Positions 16,184 to 24,048 of a stretch of DNA of 64,000 bases are shown one piece after another. The DNA lies in NCBI GenBank assembly GCA_050249235.1, contig JBFWQW010000005.1, forward strand, positions 4,825 to 68,824. The letters are read 5' to 3'. Under the pieces are notes generated by a model that saw only the letters and a program-made list of their open reading frames with translations, was not told where the DNA came from and searched no databases. How positions within the stretch are numbered: the stretch's first letter is position 1; each line of letters begins with the position of its first letter. A program made the translations under genes and the position numbers. Source of the stretch: JAEKLB01 sp050249235 (GTDB lineage Bacteria > Actinomycetota > Acidimicrobiia > Acidimicrobiales > CADCSY01).

Positions 16184-18325
16184 TCAGTTGGCCAGCGGGT
16201 CGCGGGGCAGGCCGAGGAGGCGCTCCCCGATCTGGTTGCGGACGATCTCGGACGTGCCGCCGGCGATGGTGAGGGCCCGGGTGAAGATGTAGCTGGCCAC
16301 CGCGCCGGCTCCCGGCCCCTCGGCCAGCGCGCCGTCGGCGCCGAGGAGCCGCACCGACAGGTCGGCCACCCGCTGGGCGTGCTCGCCGCTCAGGAGCTTG
16401 GTGACGTTGCCCTCGGGCCCCGGCTCGCCGCCGGCGATGGCCCGCTCGACCGATCGCAGGTTGAGGAGCCGCATGGCCTGCGACTCGGACAGCAGCGCCC
16501 CCACGTCCCGGGCCGCGCCCACGTCGCCGGGATGGCGCTCGAGGAGGGCCAGCAGCTCGGTGCCGGTGCCGGCCCCGGCGCCGCTGCCGATCGACACCCG
16601 CTCGTTGCCGAGGGTCGAGCGGGCCACCTTCCAGCCGGCGTCGACGCCGCCGACGACGTCGTCGTCGGGCACGAAGACCTCGTCGAAGAAGACCTCGGCG
16701 AACATGGCCCCGCCGCTCGCCTCCCGCAGGGGGCGGACCTCGACGCCCTTGGCCTTCATGTCGATCACCATCATCGAGATGCCGTCGTGCTTCGGCTTGT
16801 CGGGGTTGGTGCGCACGGTGGCGAAGCCCCGGCTCGACATCTGGGCCCCGCTGGTCCAGATCTTCTGCCCGGTCACGAGCCACCCGCCGTCCACCCGGGT
16901 GCCCCGGGTGCGGATCGAGGCGGCGTCGGACCCGGCGTCGGGCTCGCTGAAGAGCTGGCACCAGTAGTAGGTGCCCTCCAGGCTCGGGCGGATCCAGCGC
17001 TGGATCTGGTCGGGATCGGCGTGCTGGGTGAGGGTCTGGATGATCCAGCCGCCGATGCCGTACATCGGCTTCTTGACGCCCCGCAGCTCCTCCTCGATGA
17101 CGAGCTGCTCGACGGCGCCGGCGGCCCGTCCCCAGGGCTTGGCCCAGTGGGGCATCACGTAGCCGTCGTCGAGGAGCTTGGCCAGCTGCTGGTCCTCGGG
17201 GAGGGCGTCGAGCTCGGCCCGGAAGGCCCGCACCTCGGCCCTGATGGCCTCGGCCTCGGGCGGCAGGCTCACGCCGAAGACCCGGGCCACGCCGGCGCCG
17301 ACGAGCGCGGCGATCTCCTCGTGGAGCCGATCGGGCTCGCCCAGGAAGGCCCGCAGGGTGGTGGCCCGGCGCAGGAAGAGGTGGGCGTCGTGCTCCCAGG
17401 TGAAGCCGATGCCGCCGTGCACCTGGATGTTCCGCTTGCCGCAGTCGACGGCGGCACCGATCGCCCGGTCGGCGGCCACCGCGGCGGCCAGGTCGAACTG
17501 CTCGCCGAGGCCGTGGGCCCGGGCCGCGTCCCACGCCGCGGCGACGCCCAGCTCGGCAGCCACGAGCATCTCGGCGCAGTTGTGCTTCACGCCCTGGAAC
17601 GTGCCGATCACCCGCCCGAACTGCTGGCGGACCTTGGCGTACTCGGCGGCCATGTCGGTGGCCGAGCTGGCCAACCCGGCGGCCTCGGCCGCGGCCAGCG
17701 CCCGACCGAGCGAGGTGGCGACGCCGGCGCCGCCCGCGATCGTGGCCGACGGCGTCGCCGCCGCCAGCGAGACGCGGGCCGACCGCCGGGTGAGGTCGAG
17801 GCTGGCCTCGGGCGTCACCGTCACGCCGTCCTGGCCGGCGTCGAGCACGACGAGGTCGTCGCCGACCGCCAGCAGCAGCAGCGACGCCAGCCCGGCGCCC
17901 AGCACGACGACGGAGCCCTCGACGGTGCCGCCGGAGCGGGTGAGGCCGGCGCCGATGCCGACGGCCGCCGTCGTGGAGCCGTCGGCCAGGCCTGGCAGAA
18001 GCCGGCTGCGGAGGGCGTCGTCGCCGGCGTCGTTCACGACGGCCGACGCCCAGACGGTGGTGAGGAAGGGTCCAGGAGCGACGGCCCGGCCGAGCTCGTC
18101 GAGCACGATCGCCAGCTCCGGCAGCCCGTAGCCCGAGCCGCCGTGCTCCTCCGGGAGGTGCAGGCCGAGCCAACCCAGCTCGGCGAGCTCCTTCCAGAAG
18201 GGCGGGAGCGTCTCCTCCGCGGCGTCGAGCAGGGCCCGGGTTGCGGCCCTCGCGTCGACTCCTTCGAGGAAGGACCGGGCGACGGCGGCCAGGTCGCGGT
18301 GGTCGTCGGAGATGGCGATGGGCAT
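16184..18325 (-). CDS. Fused double acyl-CoA dehydrogenase
   Basis: 713 aa, two ACAD domains in one chain. Oxidises acyl-CoA to trans-2-enoyl-CoA with FAD. Residues 1-340 are the divergent half (LPPFWKELAELGWLGLHLPEEHGGSGYGLPE, then FGRVIGTFQGVKH and NIQVHGGIGFTWEHDAHLFLRR). Residues about 360-713 are the second half (CQLFSEPDAGSDAASIRTR, WLVTGQKIWTSGAQ, GNERVSIGSG, RALTIAGGTSEIVRNQIGERLLGLPR). The halves match the two subunits of mycobacterial alpha2beta2 ACADs such as FadE28/FadE29. Start ATG has AAAAGGA upstream. An inverted repeat and an operator-like palindrome precede it. Confidence 0.9.
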   Translation of the reverse strand: MPIAISDDHRDLAAVARSFLEGVDARAATRALLDAAEETLPPFWKELAELGWLGLHLPEEHGGSGYGLPELAIVLDELGRAVAPGPFLTTVWASAVVNDAGDDALRSRLLPGLADGSTTAAVGIGAGLTRSGGTVEGSVVVLGAGLASLLLLAVGDDLVVLDAGQDGVTVTPEASLDLTRRSARVSLAAATPSATIAGGAGVATSLGRALAAAEAAGLASSATDMAAEYAKVRQQFGRVIGTFQGVKHNCAEMLVAAELGVAAAWDAARAHGLGEQFDLAAAVAADRAIGAAVDCGKRNIQVHGGIGFTWEHDAHLFLRRATTLRAFLGEPDRLHEEIAALVGAGVARVFGVSLPPEAEAIRAEVRAFRAELDALPEDQQLAKLLDDGYVMPHWAKPWGRAAGAVEQLVIEEELRGVKKPMYGIGGWIIQTLTQHADPDQIQRWIRPSLEGTYYWCQLFSEPDAGSDAASIRTRGTRVDGGWLVTGQKIWTSGAQMSSRGFATVRTNPDKPKHDGISMMVIDMKAKGVEVRPLREASGGAMFAEVFFDEVFVPDDDVVGGVDAGWKVARSTLGNERVSIGSGAGAGTGTELLALLERHPGDVGAARDVGALLSESQAMRLLNLRSVERAIAGGEPGPEGNVTKLLSGEHAQRVADLSVRLLGADGALAEGPGAGAVASYIFTRALTIAGGTSEIVRNQIGERLLGLPRDPLAN

Positions 18326-18345
18326 CGGGGGGTCCTTTTCGAGCT

Positions 18346-18369
18346 GCGAGCACCTGCGGAGGTGCTCGC
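18346..18369. promoter_or_regulatory. Inverted repeat upstream of fused acyl-CoA dehydrogenase
   Basis: Perfect 10-bp arms GCGAGCACCT / AGGTGCTCGC around GCGG, 20 bases before the ATG. It could fold in the 5' leader or bind a dimeric protein. Confidence 0.5.
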
Positions 18370-18383
18370 CATGGTGCCGGAAA

Positions 18384-18401
18384 CTTGACCGCGCGGTCGA
18401 G
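18384..18401. promoter_or_regulatory. Operator-like palindrome (TetR type)
   Basis: 18-bp palindrome CTTGACCGCGCGGTCGAG with one mismatched pair, core GACCGCGCGGTC perfect. It lies 59 bases upstream of the fused dehydrogenase start. Spacing and symmetry fit a TetR-family fatty-acid regulator site; no such regulator gene is adjacent. Confidence 0.5.
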
Positions 18402-18425
18402 TCGGGCGCCGGACGGAGCCGCGGG

Positions 18426-19163
18426 TCAGCCGTCCTTGCGCCAGGCGACCGCGATCCAATCGACGGGCGTCAGCGGGGCGGTGATGCCGCGCCCGGCCCG
18501 GTACTCGTCGACGGCTCGGCGGCAGGGGTCCCAGCCGTTGTAGTCGTCGATGATCACGAAGCCCCCGGGGCTCACCTTCGGCTCGAGCGAGGTGAGCACG
18601 TCCATGGTCGACTGGTAGAGGTCGCCGTCGACCCGCAGCACCGAGAGGGCCTCGATCGGGGCGGCCGGCAGCGTGTCCTCGAACCAGCCCTCGAGCAGTC
18701 GCACCCGGTCGTCGAGCAGCCCGTAGCGGGCGATGTTGGCCCGGACCTCGTCGGCGCCCACCTTGAGGGCGTCGACGCCGGACCAGTCGTAGCCCTCGTC
18801 GGCCGGGAACCGGACGGGGTCGGGGACCGGCAGCCCCTCGAAGGAGTCCGCCCCCCACACCGTGCGGCCCGGGTCGCCGTAGGCCACCAGCACGGCCCGC
18901 AGCAGGGCGACGACCCCGCCCCGCCAGATGCCGCACTCGGCGAAGTCGCCGGGCACGTCCTCCTCGATCGCCGTCCGGGCGCACCCGAGCACGTGGTCGA
19001 GGCGGACCCGGCCGATCATCGTCTCGGCGGTCGGGGGCCAGTCCCGGCCCTCCGAGCGGACGGCGGGGTCGAGGCCGGGCTCGTCCTGGTCGAGGAAGAG
19101 CTCCCGGGTGAGGCACCCGGCCAGGAGCGAGAGGTAGCGCTCGCCCACCTCGGGGAGGGTCAC
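18426..19163 (-). CDS. TylF/MycF-type O-methyltransferase
   Basis: 245 aa, close to the family length. SAM-dependent methyltransferase, family first known from macrolide sugar methylation. Visible: VPGDFAECGIWRGGVVALLRAVL (SAM site), VWGADSFEGLP, LRVDGDLYQSTMDVLTSLEPKVSPGGFVIIDDYNGW (metal-binding Asp pair) and AVDEYR. No sugar or polyketide genes are nearby, so the acceptor is unknown. It starts 13 bases after the malonyl-CoA decarboxylase stop, so the two are probably one transcript. Confidence 0.88.
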   Translation of the reverse strand: MTLPEVGERYLSLLAGCLTRELFLDQDEPGLDPAVRSEGRDWPPTAETMIGRVRLDHVLGCARTAIEEDVPGDFAECGIWRGGVVALLRAVLVAYGDPGRTVWGADSFEGLPVPDPVRFPADEGYDWSGVDALKVGADEVRANIARYGLLDDRVRLLEGWFEDTLPAAPIEALSVLRVDGDLYQSTMDVLTSLEPKVSPGGFVIIDDYNGWDPCRRAVDEYRAGRGITAPLTPVDWIAVAWRKDG

Positions 19164-19176
19164 GGCCGCGGGTCGC

Positions 19177-20484
19177 TCACCGGATGAGCGACCGGACGTC
19201 GCGGGACGCCGCGACCACCCCCCGGTCGAGGTAGGCGACGGTGTTGCTCCCGATCTTCTCCAGGTCGTAGCGGTAGTTCACCATGAGACCGAACGACCCC
19301 GTCATGCCGTAGTCGGCCGGGTTGGCGAGCCAGTCGATCCGCTCGACCATGGCCCCGTTGGAGAGGTGGAAGTTGGCCACCTGGTCGAGCGCCCGGCCGC
19401 CCACCGGCTGGGTGAGGTAGCGGGCGGCCAGCGATAGGAGGCCGGGGCGGGCCCGCTCGAGCCACCGCCCGTCGCCGGGGTCGATGCGGTCGCCGAGCGA
19501 CTCCTTCTCGGCCTGGGACAGGTCACCGGCCGAGATGCGGGCCTCGGCCCAGGCCCGGAAGCCCGGGATCGGCGACAGCGTGGCGAACATCCGCAGCTGC
19601 GGGAAGTCGCGCTGAAGCTCCTCCACGACGTGCTTGATGAGCTCGTTGCCGAGGGCGACGCCGGCCAGGCCGGGCTGGCAGTTCGAGATCGAGTAGAAGA
19701 TCGCCGTGTCGGCGTCGTCCGGCGCCAGGTTGGTGGCGTCGAGGTCGAGCAGCGGGGGCAGCCGCTCGGCGATGCCGTCGGTGAGGGCGATCTCGACGAA
19801 GACGAGGGGCTCGCCCGGCATGGCGGGGTGGAAGTAGGCGTAGCACCGGCGGTCGCTGTCCAGCCGGTTGCGGAGGTCGTCCCAACCGGCGATCTCGTGG
19901 ACCGCCTCGTAGGCCATGAGCGACTCGAGCACGGCCGCCGGCGTGGCCTCCCAGCTGATGCGCCGGAGCTCGAGGAGGCCGACGTCGAAGAGCGACGACA
20001 GGTGGCTGACCAGCTCGTCGTCGAGGAAGGCGAGGGACGGGTCCTCCCGCCGGACGGGCAGCAGGTCGGCGCGGAGGTCGACGAGGAGCTTCACACCGCC
20101 GGGAAGGCCCGTGACCAGCCGCAGGAAGGCGAGGTGCCGGGGGATGATCGCCTGGCGCATCGTCCGCTCGGCGGCCCGCCGGGACGCGCCGGGCGGGGCC
20201 GTCCGGAGCTGCTCCACGGCGGCGTCGACGGCGGCCTCGTCGACCGAGAAGCGCTCGGCGAGCATCCCCAGGAACCGGCGCCGACCGACGGTGTCCAGCG
20301 TGCCGTAGGCGTGCAGGACCCGAGCCGCCGAGAGGCGCTGCCCGGCCCGGTCGCGGTGGGCCAGCAGCTCGTCGATCGACCGGGCCAGGCGGTCGAGGTC
20401 GGCGTTGTCCAGCGAGGGGCTGGCGACGAGACCGCCTGAGCGGCGCCGGCGCAGCCGCAGGAACCGGTCGATGACGAGGGGCAT
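19177..20484 (-). CDS. Malonyl-CoA decarboxylase
   Basis: 435 aa from ATG 20484; in-frame starts up to 20577 would run into the copper-operon promoter and are less likely. Converts malonyl-CoA to acetyl-CoA and CO2. The MCD fold is clear: N-terminal helical part (FLGMLAERFSVDEAAVDAAV), then the catalytic part with ISWEATPAAVLESLMAYEAVHEIAGWDDLRNRL, CYAYFHPAMPGEPLVFVEIALTDG, AIFYSISNCQPGLAGVALGNELIK, FATLSPIPGFRAW and VANFHLSNGAMVERIDW. Divergent from csoR and followed by the TylF-type gene. Usual role: malonate use or removing excess malonyl-CoA. Confidence 0.92.
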   Translation of the reverse strand: MPLVIDRFLRLRRRRSGGLVASPSLDNADLDRLARSIDELLAHRDRAGQRLSAARVLHAYGTLDTVGRRRFLGMLAERFSVDEAAVDAAVEQLRTAPPGASRRAAERTMRQAIIPRHLAFLRLVTGLPGGVKLLVDLRADLLPVRREDPSLAFLDDELVSHLSSLFDVGLLELRRISWEATPAAVLESLMAYEAVHEIAGWDDLRNRLDSDRRCYAYFHPAMPGEPLVFVEIALTDGIAERLPPLLDLDATNLAPDDADTAIFYSISNCQPGLAGVALGNELIKHVVEELQRDFPQLRMFATLSPIPGFRAWAEARISAGDLSQAEKESLGDRIDPGDGRWLERARPGLLSLAARYLTQPVGGRALDQVANFHLSNGAMVERIDWLANPADYGMTGSFGLMVNYRYDLEKIGSNTVAYLDRGVVAASRDVRSLIR

Positions 20485-20559
20485 GCCCCGCATGTTGGCA
20501 AACACCGAGACGCCGTTCGGCGCAGCCTGCCCAACTGCGCCCGGTCGGCGACTCGCGGG

Positions 20560-20594
20560 TTGCCATCGGTACCCCACCCCGGTATGGTGGTTCC
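20560..20594 (+). promoter_or_regulatory. Copper-operon promoter with CsoR-type operator between -35 and -10
   Basis: -35 TTGCCA (20560-20565), 17-base spacer, -10 TATGGT (20583-20588), then 6 bases and the csoR ATG, so the mRNA is probably leaderless. The spacer holds the dyad TACC-N7-GGTA (20570-20584), resembling known CsoR operators, and overlapping the -10. Binding here would block RNA polymerase until Cu(I) releases CsoR. Confidence 0.7.
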
Positions 20595-20876
20595 ATGCCT
20601 GGCTACGAGATGAACAAGGACGAGCTCCTCGCCCGTCTCCGCAGGGTGGAGGGCCAGGTACGTGGCCTCCAGCAGATGATCGAGGCCGACCGGTACTGCA
20701 TCGACGTGCTCACCCAGGTCTCGGCCGCCACCAAGGCCCTCCAGGGCGTGGCGCTCGGGCTCTTCGACGAGCACCTCCGCCACTGCGTGGCCGACGCCGT
20801 CGCGGCGGGCGGCCGGGATGCCGACGAGAAGCTCACCGAGGCCAGCGCCGCGGTGGCCCGACTGCTGAGGAGCTGA
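20595..20876 (+). CDS. csoR: Copper-sensing transcriptional repressor CsoR
   Basis: 93 aa, DUF156 four-helix repressor. The Cu(I) ligand set is present: Cys35 (RYCIDV), His60 and Cys64 (EHLRHCV), the same spacing as Mycobacterium tuberculosis CsoR (36/61/65). First gene of the copper operon; it starts at the predicted transcription start and its operator overlaps the promoter. The product should derepress copZ-copA when cytosolic Cu(I) rises. Confidence 0.95.
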   Translation: MPGYEMNKDELLARLRRVEGQVRGLQQMIEADRYCIDVLTQVSAATKALQGVALGLFDEHLRHCVADAVAAGGRDADEKLTEASAAVARLLRS

Positions 20877-20879
20877 CCG

Positions 20880-21098
20880 GTGACCACGACCAGGACCACG
20901 CTCGTCGTCGTCGGCATGACCTGTGCCCACTGCGTCCGGGCCGTCACCGACGAGCTGGGCGGCCTGGCGGGCGTGACGGCCGTCGCCGTCGACCTGCCCA
21001 CCGGCAGGGTCGAGGTGACCGCCGACCGGGCCCTCGACCCCGCCGAGGTCCGGGCCGCGGTGGGCGAGGCCGGCTACGCCCTGGCCGGCGACGGCTAG
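20880..21098 (+). CDS. copZ: Copper chaperone, heavy-metal-associated domain
   Basis: 72 aa, a single HMA domain. GMTCAHC (Cys15, Cys18) binds Cu(I), followed by AVTDELGGLAGVTAVAVDLPTGRVEVTADRALDPAEVRAAVGEAGY, the standard ferredoxin-like fold. It delivers Cu(I) to the CopA ATPase encoded next but one. The GTG start is 4 bases after the csoR stop. Confidence 0.93.
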   Translation: MTTTRTTLVVVGMTCAHCVRAVTDELGGLAGVTAVAVDLPTGRVEVTADRALDPAEVRAAVGEAGYALAGDG

Positions 21099-21102
21099 CG
21101 GG

Positions 21103-21288
21103 ATGGGTTCGGCGGTGGCCTTGATCGTGGCGACCCCGGGCCGCAAGCTGGCCGCCTTCGCCGCCATCCTCCTCACCAGCCTGGGCGCCGGCCTCGGGCT
21201 CGGCGCCCTCACCCACGGCGAGGCCGACCGGCGACCGACGGCCCCCTCGATGGACTCGGAGATGGAGCCGTCGGAGCGTCACCCGTGA
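21103..21288 (+). CDS. Small membrane protein in the copper operon
   Basis: 61 aa. KLAAFAAILLTSLGAGLGLGALT (about residues 15-37) is one transmembrane helix; the rest is a polar tail with Met and acidic residues (PSMDSEMEPSERHP). The MDSEM segment could bind copper weakly, but this is speculation. It starts 5 bases after copZ and its stop overlaps the copA GTG (GTGA), which supports real translation. No family recognised. Confidence 0.7.
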   Translation: MGSAVALIVATPGRKLAAFAAILLTSLGAGLGLGALTHGEADRRPTAPSMDSEMEPSERHP

Positions 21289-23564
21289 CGGTCGAGACCA
21301 CCGGCGACCGCGAGGTGGCGCTGCGGATCGAGGGCATGACGTGCGCGTCGTGCGCCAGCCGCATCGAGAAGCGGCTGCACCGCATCGAGGGGGTCACCGC
21401 CGCGGTCAACCTGGCGACCGAGCAGGCGCTCGTCCGGTTCCCGCCCGGCGTCTCGACCGACGAGCTCGTGGCCCAGGTCGAGGCGGCGGGCTACCGCGCC
21501 ACGGTGCCGGTGGTGGCCTCCGGCCCGCCGGCCGATCCGGGTGGCGACGAGCGGCGCCGGCTCCTCGAGTCGGGTCGCCGCCTCGGGGTCTCGGCCGCCC
21601 TGACGGTGCCGGTGGTGACGCTGGCCATGGTCCCGGCCCTCCAGCGGGACGGCTGGCAGTGGTGGTCGCTCCTGCTCGCCACCCCGGTCGTCGTCTGGGG
21701 CGCGGCGCCCTTCCACCGCGCCGCGTGGACCAACCTCCGCCACGCCGCCACGACCATGGACACGCTGGTGTCCGTCGGCGTCCTGGCCGCCTACCTCTGG
21801 TCCCTCTACGCCCTCGTCATCGGCGACGCCGGGCGGGGCGGCATGAGGATGGCCTTCGACCTCCTCCCCGACCGGGCCGCCGGCGCCGACGAGGTCTACT
21901 TCGAGGTGGCGGCCGCGGTCACCGTCTTCATCCTGACCGGCCGGCACCTGGAGGCCAGGGCCAAGCGGCGGGCGGGGGCCGCCCTACGGGCGCTCGCAGA
22001 GCTGGGCGCCAGGGACGTGGCCGTGCTCGACGGCGACGGCCGCGAGCGCCGGATCCCGGTCGACGAGCTCGCCCCCGGCGACCGGTTCGTGGTGCGCCCC
22101 GGCGAGAAGGTCGCCACCGACGGCGTCGTCGAGGAGGGCACGTCGGCGGTGGACGCCTCCCTGGTCACGGGCGAGTCGGTGCCGATCGAGGTCGGACCGG
22201 GCGACGTCGTCGTCGGAGCCACCCTCAACGCCGGCGGCCGCCTCGTCGTCCGGGCCGAGCGGGTGGGCAGCGACACGAAGCTGGCCCAGATGGCCCGCCT
22301 GGTCGAGGCCGCCCAGCTCGGCAAGGCGGAGGTGCAGCGGCTCGCCGACCGGGTGGCCGGCGTGTTCGTGCCGGTGGTCATGGCCCTGGCGGCCGGCACG
22401 CTCGGCTTCTGGATCGGCGCCGGCGAGCCCACCGCCTTCGCCTTCACCGCCGCGGTGGCGGTGCTGATCATCGCCTGCCCCTGCGCGCTCGGCCTGGCCA
22501 CGCCGACGGCGCTGCTGGTCGGCACGGGCCGGGGCGCCCAGCTCGGCATCCTCGTGCGGGGCGCGGAGGTGCTGGAGTCGACCCGCCGCCTCGACACGAT
22601 CCTCCTCGACAAGACCGGCACGGTCACGACCGGGCGCATGGCGCTGGCGGCCGTGCACACCGACCCCGGCACGAGCGAGGACGACGCCCTCCGGCTGGTG
22701 GGCGGCCTCGAGGCCGCCAGCGAGCACCCGGTGGGGCGGGCCATCGCCGCGGCCGCCGCGGCCAGGGCCGTGACCACGGGCACGGACCCGGCCGCCGCCG
22801 TCCACGGCTTCGCCAGCCGGCCCGGCCTGGGCGTCGAGGGCGACGTCACCGACGCCGACGGGACCGCCCGGCACGTCGTCGCCGGACGCCGGGCCCTGGT
22901 CGAGTCGCGGGGGCTGGCGACGACCGCCGAGCTGGCGGCGGCCGCCGACCGGGCCGAGGCAGCCGGCCAGACCGTGGTGGTGGCGGCCTGGGAGGGTCGG
23001 GTCCGGGCCGTGCTCGTGGTGGCGGACACCGTGCGGCCGAGCTCGCGGCGGGCGGTGGGCGGCCTGCGGGCCCTCGGCCTCCGCCCGGTGCTGCTCACCG
23101 GCGACAACGCCCGGGCCGCCCACGCGGTGGCGGCGGCCGTCGGGATCGACGACGTGATCGCCGAGGTGCTCCCCGAGGACAAGCTCGCCGTGGTGCAGCG
23201 GCTGCAGGCCGAGGGGGCGGTGGTGGCCATGGTCGGCGACGGCGTGAACGACGCCGCCGCCCTGGCTGGGGCCGACCTCGGTCTGGCCATGGGGGCCGGG
23301 ACCGACGTCGCCAGGGAGGCCTCCGACCTCACCCTCGTGCGCGACGACCTCACCGCCGCGGTCGACGCCATCCGCCTGGCCCGGCGGACGCTGGCGACGA
23401 TCAAGGGGAACCTCTTCTGGGCCTTCGCCTACAACGTGGCCGCCCTGCCGCTGGCCGCGGCGGGGCTGCTCAACCCCCTCGTCGCCGGCGCGGCGATGGC
23501 CGCGTCGAGCCTGTTCGTGGTGACGAACAGCCTCCGCCTGCGCCGCTTCCGCCCGACGGGCTGA
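21285..23564 (+). CDS. copA: Copper-exporting P1B-type ATPase
   Basis: 759 aa. Pumps Cu(I) out of the cytoplasm. In order: one HMA domain (GMTCASC, residues 17-23), membrane helices, TGES (about 294), the ion-channel motif CPC in IIACPCALGLATP (about 397), phosphorylation site DKTGT (about 442), the HP motif SEHPVG (about 480), and GDGVNDAAAL (about 651), with two final helices containing YNVAALPLAAAGLL and MAASSLFVVTNSLRL. CPC and these C-terminal motifs assign it to the Cu(I) subgroup. It ends the csoR operon. Confidence 0.96.
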   Translation: MTVETTGDREVALRIEGMTCASCASRIEKRLHRIEGVTAAVNLATEQALVRFPPGVSTDELVAQVEAAGYRATVPVVASGPPADPGGDERRRLLESGRRLGVSAALTVPVVTLAMVPALQRDGWQWWSLLLATPVVVWGAAPFHRAAWTNLRHAATTMDTLVSVGVLAAYLWSLYALVIGDAGRGGMRMAFDLLPDRAAGADEVYFEVAAAVTVFILTGRHLEARAKRRAGAALRALAELGARDVAVLDGDGRERRIPVDELAPGDRFVVRPGEKVATDGVVEEGTSAVDASLVTGESVPIEVGPGDVVVGATLNAGGRLVVRAERVGSDTKLAQMARLVEAAQLGKAEVQRLADRVAGVFVPVVMALAAGTLGFWIGAGEPTAFAFTAAVAVLIIACPCALGLATPTALLVGTGRGAQLGILVRGAEVLESTRRLDTILLDKTGTVTTGRMALAAVHTDPGTSEDDALRLVGGLEAASEHPVGRAIAAAAAARAVTTGTDPAAAVHGFASRPGLGVEGDVTDADGTARHVVAGRRALVESRGLATTAELAAAADRAEAAGQTVVVAAWEGRVRAVLVVADTVRPSSRRAVGGLRALGLRPVLLTGDNARAAHAVAAAVGIDDVIAEVLPEDKLAVVQRLQAEGAVVAMVGDGVNDAAALAGADLGLAMGAGTDVAREASDLTLVRDDLTAAVDAIRLARRTLATIKGNLFWAFAYNVAALPLAAAGLLNPLVAGAAMAASSLFVVTNSLRLRRFRPTG

Positions 23565-23582
23565 CCGCCGCGCCGGCGGCGC

Positions 23583-23942
23583 TCAGCGGCGGGTGATGTG
23601 GGCGACGGCGTAGCGGACGGCGTCGATCTCCTTGGGCTCGAGGTGCACCGAGATCGGCACCCGCTCGCCGTCGAGGGGCCGCTCGGCGGTCGGCTCGAGG
23701 CCCGGGTCCATCTCCCGCTCGACCGGCTCCATGAAGTACGCCCGCCGGTAGGCCTGGTGGCCGAACCGGAACTCCTCGGGCATGAGCAGCTCCATGGCCT
23801 CGCCGGCCACGTCGTCGAGGCCGATGCCGAAGAACTCCTCGGCCGGCTCGGACAGCATGACGATGTTTCCCCCCACGTCGACGGCGACGAGGACCTCGTC
23901 GCTGGTGCGGAGCTCGGCGATCGCGGCGGGGAGGTCGGCCAT
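23583..23942 (-). CDS. PAS-domain protein
   Basis: 119 aa from ATG 23942. A single PAS-like fold: LRTSDEVLVAVDVGGNIVMLSEPAEEFFGIGLDDVAGEAMELLMPEEFRFGHQAYRRAYF, then a strand-rich end (LDGERVPISVHLEPKEI). There is no output domain, so it is a stand-alone sensor or binding module. Ligand unknown. Its upstream region contains the AT-rich dyads and the G-rich tract described at 23970-24041. It is convergent with copA; a link to copper is not indicated. Confidence 0.75.
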   Translation of the reverse strand: MADLPAAIAELRTSDEVLVAVDVGGNIVMLSEPAEEFFGIGLDDVAGEAMELLMPEEFRFGHQAYRRAYFMEPVEREMDPGLEPTAERPLDGERVPISVHLEPKEIDAVRYAVAHITRR

Positions 23943-23969
23943 GGGCGACAGTCTCGCAGCTCGTAGAAC

Positions 23970-24000
23970 GATTCCGACATGAGAATCGCCCAAATTTTGG
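23970..24000. promoter_or_regulatory. AT-rich dyads upstream of the PAS gene
   Basis: GATTC (23970) pairs with GAATC (23983) across 8 bases, and CCAAA-T-TTTGG (23990-24000) is an odd palindrome. These are among the most AT-rich bases in the window and lie 28-58 bases upstream of the PAS start: likely promoter or operator. Confidence 0.4.
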
Positions 24001-24005
24001 AAGAC

Positions 24006-24041
24006 CGGGGGCGGGGGCCGGGCCGGGGGCGGGGCCCGGGG
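24006..24041 (+). other. G-rich tract with quadruplex potential
   Basis: Five or more runs of 3-5 G separated by one to three C (GGGGGCGGGGGCC and similar) on the plus strand, between the glutamate-synthase-like stop and the PAS gene promoter. It could form a G-quadruplex or GC hairpins. Confidence 0.45.
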
Positions 24042-24048
24042 CAGGAGG

